NCBI RefSeq assembly: GCF_025950525.1
Contig: NZ_JAPDGS010000003.1
Location: 1-64,000 of the forward strand
Source: Stagnihabitans lacustris
GTDB lineage: Bacteria; Pseudomonadota; Alphaproteobacteria; Rhodobacterales; Rhodobacteraceae
DNA: 64,000 nucleotides
Direction of reading: 5' to 3'
Of the stretch, positions 9,375-18,070 are shown piece by piece. How positions within the stretch are numbered: the stretch's first letter is position 1; each line of letters begins with the position of its first letter. Under the pieces are notes generated by a model. The model saw only the letters and a program-made list of their open reading frames with translations. It was not told the origin of the DNA and did no database searches. A program made the translations under genes and the position numbers.

Positions 9375-10373
9375 ATGCGGCTGATCCTGCTTGCGCTAAG
9401 CCTGTGCCTGATGGCGACTTCGCTGGGTGCCGAAGTCTCGCCCGAGGTGCTGCAGACCTATCGGCGGCCGATGACGATCCCATTCCCTGCCGATGCGCCC
9501 TATGATCCGCGCATCGCGACCCTGGGCAAGATGCTGTATTTTGATCCGCGGCTGTCGGGGGGGCAGAACCTCAGCTGTGCGTCCTGCCACAACCCCTCTT
9601 TTGGATGGGAGGCGCCGGCTGCCCGCGCCATCGGATCGGCCAATACGCCGCTGGGCCGCCATGCGCCGACGGTGCTGAACGCGGCATGGATCTCGCCGCT
9701 GTTCTGGGATGGCCGCGCCGCCACGCTGGAGGATCAGGCCAAGGGTCCGATCACCAATCCAGCCGAAATGAACGCCACAATGGATCAGGTGGTGTCCCGC
9801 CTGACCCGCGTTCCGCAATATGCCGAGGCTTTTGCCAAGCTTTTCCCCAAGGAAGGCATGACCGAAGCGACGGTTTTGCGCGCGATTGCCACTTTTGAAC
9901 GGACGGTCGTGTCAGGTTGGTCGCCCTTTGATCGTTGGGTCGAGGGGGACAAGAACGCCCTCTCTGCCGAAGCGCGCAAGGGGTTCGAGCTGTTCATCGG
10001 CCCAGCGGGCTGTGCGAATTGCCATACCGGGTGGAATTTCACCGACAATCTGTTCCATGACATCGGCTTGCCCGGCAAGGACGCGGGGCGCCTGGCCATT
10101 GACCCGTCCGACCCGCTGAACGGCCAGGCCTTTAAGACGCCGGGGCTGCGCAATATCGCCCTGCGTGCGCCTTTCATGCATGACGGCACCTTGCGCGACC
10201 TGACGGCGGTGCTGAAACACTATGCCGAAGGGGTGCGGCAGCGCGACAGCCTAAGCCCGTCCATGGCGCAAATCACCCTCTCGGAGGCCGATTCCAAGGC
10301 GATCATCGCCTTTCTGGACAGCCTGACCGAGGAATCCAGCGACGTTTCCACCCCTGTTTTGCCGGCGAACTGA
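9375..10373 (+). CDS. Di-haem cytochrome c peroxidase (CcpA/MauG family)
   Basis: A 332-residue periplasmic protein with a Sec signal (MRLILLALSLCL to LGA) and two CxxCH haem sites, CASCH near residue 66 and CANCH near residue 217, the layout of bacterial cytochrome c peroxidases. It should reduce H2O2 in the periplasm with electrons from c-type cytochromes. MauG-like oxidases share the fold and cannot be excluded. ATG 9375 fits the signal peptide and has a G-rich ribosome site. A chemoreceptor gene begins one base after its stop, so the two are almost certainly cotranscribed. Confidence 0.88.
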   Translation: MRLILLALSLCLMATSLGAEVSPEVLQTYRRPMTIPFPADAPYDPRIATLGKMLYFDPRLSGGQNLSCASCHNPSFGWEAPAARAIGSANTPLGRHAPTVLNAAWISPLFWDGRAATLEDQAKGPITNPAEMNATMDQVVSRLTRVPQYAEAFAKLFPKEGMTEATVLRAIATFERTVVSGWSPFDRWVEGDKNALSAEARKGFELFIGPAGCANCHTGWNFTDNLFHDIGLPGKDAGRLAIDPSDPLNGQAFKTPGLRNIALRAPFMHDGTLRDLTAVLKHYAEGVRQRDSLSPSMAQITLSEADSKAIIAFLDSLTEESSDVSTPVLPAN

Positions 10374-10374
10374 C

Positions 10375-12189
10375 ATGCTTTCCATCCAGACCCGCCTTCT
10401 GATCGTGATCTTGTTGCTGGGCCTGACCGCCATCGCGGGCTGTCTTGGCATGGGCTATACTGCTTGGGCCATCTCTTTGGAAAAGGACAAGGTCCTGTCC
10501 GCCTCGCTGAATGCGCTGAACGCGGCCAATTCGCTGACCCAGGGCCTGAACGATGCGACCGATGTCGTCGAAGGCGTGGCGAACATGACGGAATTGGTGG
10601 ATATCGCCAAGGTGCGCAAGGAGTTCACCATCACGACGGCGCTGATCGACACCTCGGTCAACGCGATGAAATCGGCCGCGCTTTCCGACCAGATGGAGCA
10701 ATCCATCGCGGATTTCGAAACGGCAAAGACCCGATGGGTCGAACAGGCCAAGCTGCTTTTGGGCTTTACCTCCGCGACGGAGATTCCAACGCGCGAGTTG
10801 CTGCAACGCGAGGCGGAAGGGGTTCTGGCCCAGGCCATCCAGATCGCAAGGATCGCCCAGACCGATGCAAACGCCTATGTGACCAAGTCGCGCAACGACA
10901 TGCGGGCGCAACTTCTGGTGACGGCGGCGCTGATGCTGGGGGCGATTGTCGTCGTGTCGGGGATCGTGCTGTTCTTTTCCCGCCGGGTGGCGCGCTCGGT
11001 GGCGCAGGTGGCGCATCGTTTGCGGGCCATGTCCGGGGTTGGCGGTCCGGCGAAATCGCGCGACGAGGTGGCGCAGATGCGTCAGGCTGCCGAAAGCCTG
11101 GAGTCAGAGCTTTCCGCCTTCCAGGCCGCCCTGGGTCGCGCCACAATGGCGGCGGCGGCGGGGGACCTGACCGTCCGGATCGAAGAAACCGCCAGTCAGG
11201 AAGACTTGCGCGGCATCGCGGCGCAACTGAACCAAGTTTTCGCCGCGGTCGAGGGGGCGACGGGCGCGATCTCTGCCGTCCTGCGCGACTATGCGGCGGG
11301 CAATCTTTCGGCGCGGATGGCGGGGGATTACCACGGCGTCTTTGCCGACCTGCAGCGCGACGGCAACTCAACCGGCGAAAAGCTGACCCAGCTGGTCATC
11401 CAGATCAAGGAAACCGCGCAACGCATCCGGGTCGAGCTGCAGCCGATCCAGAACGGCGCGCGCGATCTGTCCTCGCGGGCGACGCGTCAGGCCGAACGCC
11501 TGCACGAAACCGCCGCCACGATGGTAGAGCTTTCGGCGACGGTCGATGCCAATGCGGGCAATGCGGCCCGCGCGACTCAGCTGTCCGAGGGCACGTCGGG
11601 CGCCGCGGTCAATGGCGGCAGCGTCGCCAACGAGGCGATCTCGGCCATCCGGCTCGTGTCGGAAAACGCGCGACAAATCAATGAGATCACCGGCTATGTC
11701 GATGACATTGCCTTCCAGACCAACCTGTTGTCGCTAAACGCCGCGGTCGAGGCCGCACGGGCGGGCGATGTCGGCAAGGGCTTTGCCGTCGTCGCCCACG
11801 AGGTGCGGATGCTGGCCAACAAAGCGGCCGAAGCCTCGTCCGAGATCAAGAATCTGATCGGCCAATCGACCCGCAATGTCGGAAATGGCGTGAAATTCGT
11901 CGAGGCGACGGGTCGGTCGTTGGTCGAAATCCACGAATCTGTCGACCAGGTGGTCGAAGCTGTCGGCCAGATCTCCACCGCGGTGAAAGAGCAATCGGCC
12001 GGCATCAACGCGGTTTCGGACATCGTCACCAGTCTTGAACACGAAACCGGGCTGAACGCACGCCTCGCTTCGGATTCGGCGGCGGCCGTCGATGGGCTGA
12101 TGGCCGAGATCGGGCGGCTGAACAAGCTCATCGCCTATTTCACCACCGAGCCCGCGACGGAACGGCAGCCCATGGCGCTTTCAGCCTGA
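10375..12189 (+). CDS. Methyl-accepting chemotaxis protein with multiple HAMP-like segments
   Basis: A 604-residue transmembrane chemoreceptor. TM1 covers about residues 6-30. A roughly 150-residue helical periplasmic domain follows, without an obvious Cache fold. TM2 covers about 178-203. Next come HAMP-like segments, including two repeats with 'AGDLTVRI' and 'AGNLSARM', and then a methyl-accepting signalling domain whose hairpin tip has [19 protein letters not shown]. No C-terminal W-x-x-F tether is present, unlike the receptor at 26442. It directly follows the peroxidase gene, which suggests a redox- or peroxide-related signal, though the sequence does not prove it. Confidence 0.92.
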   Translation: MLSIQTRLLIVILLLGLTAIAGCLGMGYTAWAISLEKDKVLSASLNALNAANSLTQGLNDATDVVEGVANMTELVDIAKVRKEFTITTALIDTSVNAMKSAALSDQMEQSIADFETAKTRWVEQAKLLLGFTSATEIPTRELLQREAEGVLAQAIQIARIAQTDANAYVTKSRNDMRAQLLVTAALMLGAIVVVSGIVLFFSRRVARSVAQVAHRLRAMSGVGGPAKSRDEVAQMRQAAESLESELSAFQAALGRATMAAAAGDLTVRIEETASQEDLRGIAAQLNQVFAAVEGATGAISAVLRDYAAGNLSARMAGDYHGVFADLQRDGNSTGEKLTQLVIQIKETAQRIRVELQPIQNGARDLSSRATRQAERLHETAATMVELSATVDANAGNAARATQLSEGTSGAAVNGGSVANEAISAIRLVSENARQINEITGYVDDIAFQTNLLSLNAAVEAARAGDVGKGFAVVAHEVRMLANKAAEASSEIKNLIGQSTRNVGNGVKFVEATGRSLVEIHESVDQVVEAVGQISTAVKEQSAGINAVSDIVTSLEHETGLNARLASDSAAAVDGLMAEIGRLNKLIAYFTTEPATERQPMALSA

Positions 12190-12225
12190 GGCCCCCTTTC
12201 CACGCCCCCCGCCGCCGCCTAAGTT

Positions 12226-12244
12226 GGCACCAGAAAGAGGTGCC
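12226..12244 (+). promoter_or_regulatory. Hairpin over the ribosome site of the amidinotransferase-family gene
   Basis: GGCACC (12226-12231) pairs with GGTGCC (12239-12244) around AGAAAGA. The AGAGG ribosome site lies in the loop and 3' arm, 3 bases before the ATG at 12247. The stem could limit translation initiation. Confidence 0.35.
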
Positions 12245-12246
12245 CC

Positions 12247-13245
12247 ATGACCAATCCGCATTGGATCTATACCCAGACGATCAAGACCTTTGCCGCCGGT
12301 GCCGAGCCGCCCTTCGAAGACGAGGCCGAGCTTTTGCACACCTGGGGCAAGGTCTGGGGCATCGACAATGACGTCGGCCGCATCCGCTCTATCCTGATGC
12401 ACCGCCCCGGGACCGAGATGAACGTGGTCGATCCGGCCAAGCGTCTGGCCGAAATCGGTTCTTATGGCGATCCGGCGGTCGGCTGGTATTTCCAATCCGA
12501 CACGCCGCCCGACATTCCCCTGATGCAATCGCAGCACGACGCCTATGTCGCAGCGCTTCAGGCCGAGGGCGTCGAGGTCCATTTCGTCGATGGCGAGGCC
12601 GGCAATCGGCTGAAACAGGTCTATACCCGCGACCCGCTGATCATGGTGAAGGGCGGCGCCATCGTCTGCCGCATGGGGGCGCGCATCCGTCGTGGCGAGG
12701 AACTGGCGATCACCCGCACACTGGCCCGCCTCGGCATCCCGATCCTGCGCACTATTTCGGGCAGCGGCATCATGGAGGGCGGCTCTTTCGCCTGGCTGAA
12801 CGAGAAAACCTGCGCTATCGGCGTCGGCGTCCGCGTCAACCGCGAGGGTGCCGAACAGGTGGGCGAGGTTTTGGCCCGCCAAGGGGTCGAGCTTCTGATC
12901 GTCGAACTGACCGGATATGACATCCACTTGGACGTCAGCTTCCTGATGATCGACCGCGACCTTGCGATCCTCAACCCGATGGGCCTGCCCTATTCCTTTC
13001 TGGAGGAACTGACCCGCCGCGGCATCCGCTATATCGAGACCGACCCCGGCGATGACCCTTGGATCGTGAATTCCATCGCCATCGCACCGGGAAAACTGCT
13101 GATCCCCGAGGGCGCAACCAACCGCACGCTCGACCGCCTGGCTGCCAGCGGCGTCACCTGGACGACGGTGCCCTATGCCGCCGTCCACAAAAACGGCGGC
13201 GGGTTGCATTGTTCGACCACACCGCTGATCCGCGACAAGGTCTAG
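12247..13245 (+). CDS. Guanidine-modifying enzyme (dimethylarginine dimethylaminohydrolase/arginine deiminase family)
   Basis: A 332-residue member of the amidinotransferase superfamily, which hydrolyses or transfers guanidino groups through a cysteine thiouronium intermediate. The catalytic Cys is in 'GGLHCSTTPL' near the C-terminus. The catalytic His is in 'DIHLDVSF', with acidic partners in 'SGIMEGGSF' and 'YTRDP'. DDAH-type enzymes give citrulline plus dimethylamine. Arginine deiminases give ammonia. The sequence alone does not decide between them. No arcBC or other arginine genes adjoin. A hairpin covers its ribosome site. Confidence 0.82.
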   Translation: MTNPHWIYTQTIKTFAAGAEPPFEDEAELLHTWGKVWGIDNDVGRIRSILMHRPGTEMNVVDPAKRLAEIGSYGDPAVGWYFQSDTPPDIPLMQSQHDAYVAALQAEGVEVHFVDGEAGNRLKQVYTRDPLIMVKGGAIVCRMGARIRRGEELAITRTLARLGIPILRTISGSGIMEGGSFAWLNEKTCAIGVGVRVNREGAEQVGEVLARQGVELLIVELTGYDIHLDVSFLMIDRDLAILNPMGLPYSFLEELTRRGIRYIETDPGDDPWIVNSIAIAPGKLLIPEGATNRTLDRLAASGVTWTTVPYAAVHKNGGGLHCSTTPLIRDKV

Positions 13246-13288
13246 AAAGCGCCGCAATTCGGTCAGGCTCATCGCCTTTGTTGTCGCG

Positions 13289-13705
13289 ATGAGCCTGACC
13301 CATTCCCTTTCCGTGACAGCCCTTGCGGCCATCTGGCTTTTGGCCATCAACCTTCTGACTTATATAACTTTTTATACGGACAAGCAGCGCGCCCTTGCGA
13401 AAATGTGGCGCATCCCTGAAAGCCGTCTCTTGCTTCTTGCGATGCTTGGCGGCTGGCCTGCCGCAAAGGCCGCCCAAACCAGGTTCCGCCACAAGACGAG
13501 GAAAGAGCCCTTTCGGACGCAGCTGAACCTTGCGATCCTGCCAGCACCGATCATCATCGTTCTCGCCGTCTTTGCGCCGGACGACCAATCTGGCCGCTGG
13601 GACAGGATGATCCATGGGCCCGATCAGTCCGTGACAGATGACACAACCACCTTGCCCCGGAAGTTCGGCCCCGGAGGAAACTCCGAGGCCTGGATTTCCC
13701 GCTAG
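13289..13705 (+). CDS. DUF1294 family membrane protein
   Basis: A 138-residue protein with three hydrophobic segments and the DUF1294 signature: a 'YTDKQRA' motif after the first helix, 'RIPESRLLLLAMLGG', and 'RFRHKTRKEPF'. The function of the family is unknown to me. In other proteins the domain is often fused to a cold-shock domain, which is absent here. The C-terminal 45 residues after the last helix are polar and lack domain support. No clear ribosome site precedes the ATG. Its stop codon overlaps that of the opposite gene within one CTAG. Confidence 0.7.
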   Translation: MSLTHSLSVTALAAIWLLAINLLTYITFYTDKQRALAKMWRIPESRLLLLAMLGGWPAAKAAQTRFRHKTRKEPFRTQLNLAILPAPIIIVLAVFAPDDQSGRWDRMIHGPDQSVTDDTTTLPRKFGPGGNSEAWISR

Positions 13706-15702
13706 CGCGTCCCTTCCAGGTTCAGCCACAGGACCTCGGCCGCCGACAGCTCCAAAGCCGCCCCGGCGAGGGTCGAGACGATTTCGCCCGGCGAACGCGG
13801 CCCGATCAGCGCAAAGCTCGGGAAGCTTTGCGACAAGACCCAAGCCGTCGCGATGTTATGGGCCGAAACCCCCTTCTCTGCCGCCAGAAGCTCCGCCCGC
13901 CGCCGCCGCTCGGCGTTGGCCGGTGACCCGAAGCAGGTCTCGGGCGCGGTATCGGCGGGCAGACGGTTGCGCAGGTCCTCGGGCAGGAAATAGCCCCGCG
14001 CCTGGGACGACCAAGACAGATGCGCCAAGCCCCCTCTCCGCAGGAACCCCAACGTTTCCGGTGTGTTAGAGGTCACACAGCCCGCCCAGACCGGCTTTTC
14101 CATCACTGCCAACGACAGGTTGTTGTTCAAAACCCCGAAGCCTTGCAGCCCATGTTTCGTCGCATAGATATTGGCTTCGGCCATCCGCCGCGGCGTCCAA
14201 TTCGACCCGCCAAAGATGCCGATGCGCCCGCGCGCCTTCAACACGTTCAGCGCATCGACGAACTCGCCCACCGGCACCCCGGGGTTGTCGCGGTGCATGA
14301 TATAGATCGGCGCGAAGTCCAACCCCAGCCGGTCGAGCGAAATCTCCAGCTGCGCGCCGATGGAGTCGGGGTTGCAATAGGGCGTATGCGCGCCCTTCGC
14401 CACCACAACGACCTCACGCGACACGCCCCGCGCGCGAATCCAGTCGCCCAAAACCTTCTCGTGCAGCCCGCCGCCATAGACGAAACCGGTGTCAAAGGCA
14501 TTGCCCCCGGCCTCCATGAACGCGTCCCAAACCAGCGCGCCTTCGGCCACCGTGTTGCGGTTGTCGCAACCCAGGATTAGCTTCGACACCGGCAGATTCA
14601 CCCCCGCGAGGGCCGCTTTCGGGATCGAGGCCAGCCCTTTCGGCAGCACCCCCGGCGTTTTCCGGTTCGTGGCCGGTTGCTCGGCAAAGGTCCGATAGCC
14701 GACCTCTGCGCGCCAACGGTCCAGGGTCTCGTTGTTGCCAATGGAATCGGCATGAGTCGGCGCCGGATGGACACCTTGCACGCCACCCGCCGCAATCGTC
14801 GCCGAAACCGCCTCGGCCTCAAAGGCGAAAAGCATCCGATGATCACCCAGCGTCTCGACCCGAGAGGTCCCGCCAACCGTCACCGTCACCGAAGTGGTCG
14901 AGGGCCCGACATTGCGCCCCGGAACCCAAGGATCGGCGATCAGGATCGTGCCAAGATCGCCGGTGATCAGCGCGGAATTATCCATGTTCCGCGCCACCGC
15001 CACCGCGATTTCGGCCACAAATCCGCTGGAAAAGCCCAAAATCCCATGCGCCACCGCATCAACGCCGGTTTCCGCCAGCACGCCATGGCCCCGAACCACC
15101 GTCGGATTGGCGAAGCCTTTGCCCTCTGCCGCCCCCGCGATCAACCGCGCCAAAGACACCGGATAGCCGCCGACATCCAGAATCCCGCCGCCGCCCAAGC
15201 CCATCTCATACAGCCGCGAGCCCGCGCGATAGGGCGCATTGAAGCCAAATTGCGTCCGGATATGGCGCGGCGTGCCGATTTCACCCGAGGCAATGATCTC
15301 CAGCACCCGCGCGATCTGCGGATGACAGCGATACATGAAGGCCTCCATGAAGAAGCGCCCCTCCTGCGCCGCCACTTCGCAAACCGCCACGACCTCGGCC
15401 GAATTCATCCCGGCAGGCTTCTCGCACAGCACATGTTTCCCCGCCCGCAAAGCCGCAATCGACAGTTCCGCATGCCAAGGATGCGGGGTCGAGATATAGA
15501 CCGCGTCCACTCCCGGGTCCGCCATAAGCCCTTGATAGGTCTCATGTTCTATCGTCAGCCCATATTTCCCGGCAAAGGCTTGGCGCCGCGCGGCATCGCG
15601 CCCTGCCACCGCCACCAGCTTGCCCGACGTCGACTGCGCCAGCCCATCCGCGAAGTTGTTCGCGATCGAGCCCGGGCCGATGATTCCCCAGCGAATTGTC
15701 AT
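13702..15702 (-). CDS. Fusion of Gfo/Idh/MocA oxidoreductase and aldo/keto reductase
   Basis: A 666-residue two-domain dehydrogenase. Residues 1 to about 330 are a Gfo/Idh/MocA sugar dehydrogenase with Rossmann motif GPGSIA, the 'EKPAGMN' lysine motif and 'GGGGILDVGGYPVSLAR'. Residues from about 355 to 666 are an aldo/keto reductase barrel ('NAFDTGFVYGGGLHEKVLG', 'KARGRIGIFGGSNW', 'QARGYFLPE'). Both halves act on sugars or sugar lactones with NAD(P)H, so coupled interconversion of a carbohydrate is plausible. GGGAGGA lies six bases before the ATG. TTTTAG-containing repeats lie upstream (about 15758-15776). It may be a single-gene unit. Confidence 0.85.
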   Translation of the reverse strand: MTIRWGIIGPGSIANNFADGLAQSTSGKLVAVAGRDAARRQAFAGKYGLTIEHETYQGLMADPGVDAVYISTPHPWHAELSIAALRAGKHVLCEKPAGMNSAEVVAVCEVAAQEGRFFMEAFMYRCHPQIARVLEIIASGEIGTPRHIRTQFGFNAPYRAGSRLYEMGLGGGGILDVGGYPVSLARLIAGAAEGKGFANPTVVRGHGVLAETGVDAVAHGILGFSSGFVAEIAVAVARNMDNSALITGDLGTILIADPWVPGRNVGPSTTSVTVTVGGTSRVETLGDHRMLFAFEAEAVSATIAAGGVQGVHPAPTHADSIGNNETLDRWRAEVGYRTFAEQPATNRKTPGVLPKGLASIPKAALAGVNLPVSKLILGCDNRNTVAEGALVWDAFMEAGGNAFDTGFVYGGGLHEKVLGDWIRARGVSREVVVVAKGAHTPYCNPDSIGAQLEISLDRLGLDFAPIYIMHRDNPGVPVGEFVDALNVLKARGRIGIFGGSNWTPRRMAEANIYATKHGLQGFGVLNNNLSLAVMEKPVWAGCVTSNTPETLGFLRRGGLAHLSWSSQARGYFLPEDLRNRLPADTAPETCFGSPANAERRRRAELLAAEKGVSAHNIATAWVLSQSFPSFALIGPRSPGEIVSTLAGAALELSAAEVLWLNLEGTR

Positions 15703-15800
15703 GATGATCCTCCCTCGTTGCTGACATGCTAGCAGCCGCCCCGCACCGAAGGAAGAAAGTTTTAGTAAATTTTAGCAGACCATTGGCAACCCGCGCCAAA

Positions 15801-15835
15801 GCCTTTGAAGGGGGGTCGATCCCCCCTTCAAAGGC
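15801..15835 (-). terminator. Strong terminator after ilvE
   Basis: A perfect 15-base-pair stem (15801-15815 with 15821-15835) encloses a 5-base loop just beyond the ilvE stop. On the minus strand it is followed by TTTGG. It separates ilvE from the downstream dehydrogenase fusion. Confidence 0.8.
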
Positions 15836-15838
15836 CCG

Positions 15839-16705
15839 CTAGGCCCACACAAGCCGGTCATATTCCGCAGCCACCCGCCGCGTCAGCGCGCCCACCTCGA
15901 ACCGATAGGGCCCGATCTCGCCCACCGGCGTGATTTCCGCGGCCGAGCCGGTCAGCCAGCACTGCTCGAACCCCTCCATCTCCTCGGGCAGGATGTGGCG
16001 CTCATGGACCACGATTTGCAAATCGCGCAGCATCCCGATCACCGTTTGCCGCGTGATCCCGTTCAGGAAAGCATCGGCCAAGGGCGTGTGAACCTCGCCA
16101 TCCTTGACGAAAAAGATATTGGCGCCAGTGGCTTCCGCGACATAGCCGCGATAGTCGAACATCACCGCATCACTAAACCCGCGCGCCAGGGCCGCATGTT
16201 TCGACATGGTGCAGATCATGTAAAGCCCGCTCGCCTTGGCCGCCGAAGGGATCGTATCGGGCGAAGGCCGCTTCCATTTCGCGATGTCCAGCCTCGCGCC
16301 TTTGAACTTCGCCTCGCCGTAATAGGCGCCCCAAGTCCAACAAGCCACGGCCAGCCGCACCGGGTTCGACACTGCCGCCACCCCCATCTCGGCCCCTGCC
16401 CCCCGATAGGCGATGGCGCGGATATAGGCATCGGTCAGCCCATTTACCTGCAAAACCAAGGCCTTGGCCGCGTCGATCTGCTCGACCGAATAGGGCACCG
16501 GCATGTCCAACAGGTCGCCCGACAAAAGCAGCCGCTGCGAATGTTCGGTCGACTTGAAGATCCGCCCGCCGTAACTGCGCTCGCCCTCGAAGACCGCGCT
16601 GGCGTAATGCAGCGCATGGGTCAGCACATGCACCTTCGCCTGCCGCCATTCCACCAGCCTGCCGTCCATCCAGATCAGCCCGTCACGGTCGTCAAAATCT
16701 TCCAT
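15839..16705 (-). CDS. ilvE: Branched-chain amino acid aminotransferase
   Basis: A 288-residue PLP-dependent fold-type IV aminotransferase that catalyses the last step of valine, leucine and isoleucine synthesis. Visible features are 'LTHALHYASAVFEGERSY', the PLP lysine in 'IPSAAKASGLYMI', and 'GYVAEATGANIFFV' with 'LNGITRQTVI' near the phosphate site. The ATG at 16705 has AGGAGG nearby. It is divergent from petP across 136 bases that carry two TTGCGCAA boxes, so its expression may be linked to that regulator. Confidence 0.94.
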   Translation of the reverse strand: MEDFDDRDGLIWMDGRLVEWRQAKVHVLTHALHYASAVFEGERSYGGRIFKSTEHSQRLLLSGDLLDMPVPYSVEQIDAAKALVLQVNGLTDAYIRAIAYRGAGAEMGVAAVSNPVRLAVACWTWGAYYGEAKFKGARLDIAKWKRPSPDTIPSAAKASGLYMICTMSKHAALARGFSDAVMFDYRGYVAEATGANIFFVKDGEVHTPLADAFLNGITRQTVIGMLRDLQIVVHERHILPEEMEGFEQCWLTGSAAEITPVGEIGPYRFEVGALTRRVAAEYDRLVWA

Positions 16706-16728
16706 CAAGCCCTCCTGATTTGCACATC

Positions 16729-16767
16729 TTGCGCAATAACGTCCACATCGGACATATTATTGCGCAA
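16729..16767. promoter_or_regulatory. Paired TTGCGCAA operator between ilvE and petP
   Basis: TTGCGCAATAA (16729-16739) and TTATTGCGCAA (16757-16767) form a perfect 11-base inverted repeat, 28 bases centre to centre. Each arm also contains the palindrome TTGCGCAA. The right box overlaps a possible petP -35 (TTGCGC), 16 bases from TATGCT (16782-16787). This is a good candidate for MarR-type autoregulation and control of ilvE. Confidence 0.55.
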
Positions 16768-16841
16768 AATCATCGCCGGACTATGCTTTCTGTCTTGGAA
16801 TGTCAACAACACTGACGTAAATTGACCCCAAGGAGATCCCC

Positions 16842-17336
16842 ATGGCCGAGACCCCGCCCAGCGGCGAAAGCCTGCTGTATCTGACCGATGAACAGTTGCG
16901 CAAAGGCATCGAGGCGATGTTCTTTGCCTATCGCGGCTTCACCGCCGATCCCGACCGCATCCTGGAAGAGCGCGACTACGGCCGCGCCCATCACCGCGCC
17001 GTCCACTTCATCCACCGCACCCCGGGTCTGACCGTCTCCAGCCTTCTGGCGATTTTGGGTGTGACCAAGCAAAGCCTGAACCGCGTCTTGCGCACCCTGT
17101 TTGACGATGGCCTGGTCGAGGCGCGCGTGGGCAAAACCGACAAGCGCGAGCGGCGTTTGCACCTGACCGACAAGGGCGCCGAGCTGGAACGTGCGCTGTC
17201 CGACGCTCAACGCGCCCGGATGCGCGCGGCCTATCGCGCCGCCGGTCCTCAGGCCGTCCAAGGTTTTCGCACCGTGTTGGAGGCGATGATGGACCCCGAA
17301 ATGCGCCGCCAATACCTGCGCGAGGACGGATCATGA
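16842..17336 (+). CDS. petP: MarR-family regulator PetP
   Basis: A 164-residue winged-helix regulator with the recognition region 'LLAILGVTKQSLNRVLRTL' and wing 'GKTDKRERRLHLT' (about residues 62-105). Gene order and size match PetP of Rhodobacter capsulatus, found with the response regulator PetR. In that species petR was reported as necessary for photosynthetic and respiratory growth. AAGGAGAT precedes the ATG. The stop overlaps petR (ATGA), so the two are coupled. The twin TTGCGCAA boxes upstream are its likely operator. Confidence 0.75.
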   Translation: MAETPPSGESLLYLTDEQLRKGIEAMFFAYRGFTADPDRILEERDYGRAHHRAVHFIHRTPGLTVSSLLAILGVTKQSLNRVLRTLFDDGLVEARVGKTDKRERRLHLTDKGAELERALSDAQRARMRAAYRAAGPQAVQGFRTVLEAMMDPEMRRQYLREDGS

Positions 17337-18013
17337 CCCCCGACGCCCATCTTCTGATCGTTGACGACGACGAACGAATCCGCGGCCTGTTGCAGAAGTT
17401 CTTGATGCGCAACGGTTATCTTGTGACCACCGCCCGCGATGCCGATCAGGCGCGGCGGCTGATGGCGGGCTTGGATTTCGACATGCTGGTCTTGGATGTC
17501 ATGATGCCGGGGCTGGACGGGATCAGCTTTACCCGCGAGCTGCGCGCGCGCCTTGCCGTGCCGATCCTTCTGCTGACCGCGCGGGGGGAATCCCAGAACC
17601 GGATCGAGGGGCTGGAGGCCGGGGCCGATGACTACCTGGTCAAACCCTTTGAACCAAAGGAACTTTTGCTGCGGATCAACGCGATTCTGCGTCGTGTGCC
17701 ACAGGTCAAACCCTCTGAGCCGGTCAATCGCCACCTGTCTTTGGGGCCCTATCGCTATGATCCCGACCGCGGCGAGCTGTGGAAGGGCGACGAGCTGATC
17801 CGCCTGACCGCGACCGAAGCGCAGCTGATGCGGGTCTTTGCGGCGACCCCGGGCGCGCCGGTGCCGCGGGAAAAACTCGGCTCGGACGAGGGCGGCGACC
17901 GCGCCGTCGACGTCCAGATCACGCGGCTCCGGCGCAAACTAGAGGACGACCCGCGCCAGCCGCGCTACCTGCAAACCGTGCGCGGCGAGGGCTATATGCT
18001 GGCCCCCGATTGA
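17333..18013 (+). CDS. petR: OmpR-type response regulator PetR
   Basis: A 226-residue two-component regulator. The receiver domain (about 1-120) has the acidic pair in 'IVDDDERIR', the phospho-acceptor Asp in 'LVLDVMMPGLDG', Thr in 'LLTARG' and Lys in 'VKPFEP'. The C-terminal winged helix (about 130-226) ends in 'ITRLRRKLEDDP...VRGEGYML'. No histidine kinase gene adjoins, so its partner is encoded elsewhere. It overlaps petP by four bases. The petP-petR pairing is characteristic of Rhodobacterales. Confidence 0.82.
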   Translation: MTPDAHLLIVDDDERIRGLLQKFLMRNGYLVTTARDADQARRLMAGLDFDMLVLDVMMPGLDGISFTRELRARLAVPILLLTARGESQNRIEGLEAGADDYLVKPFEPKELLLRINAILRRVPQVKPSEPVNRHLSLGPYRYDPDRGELWKGDELIRLTATEAQLMRVFAATPGAPVPREKLGSDEGGDRAVDVQITRLRRKLEDDPRQPRYLQTVRGEGYMLAPD

Positions 18014-18070
18014 GGCGGCTTTACTCTTCACGGGCCTGCCGCCATCCTTCCCCCAACGATGGGAGGAACC

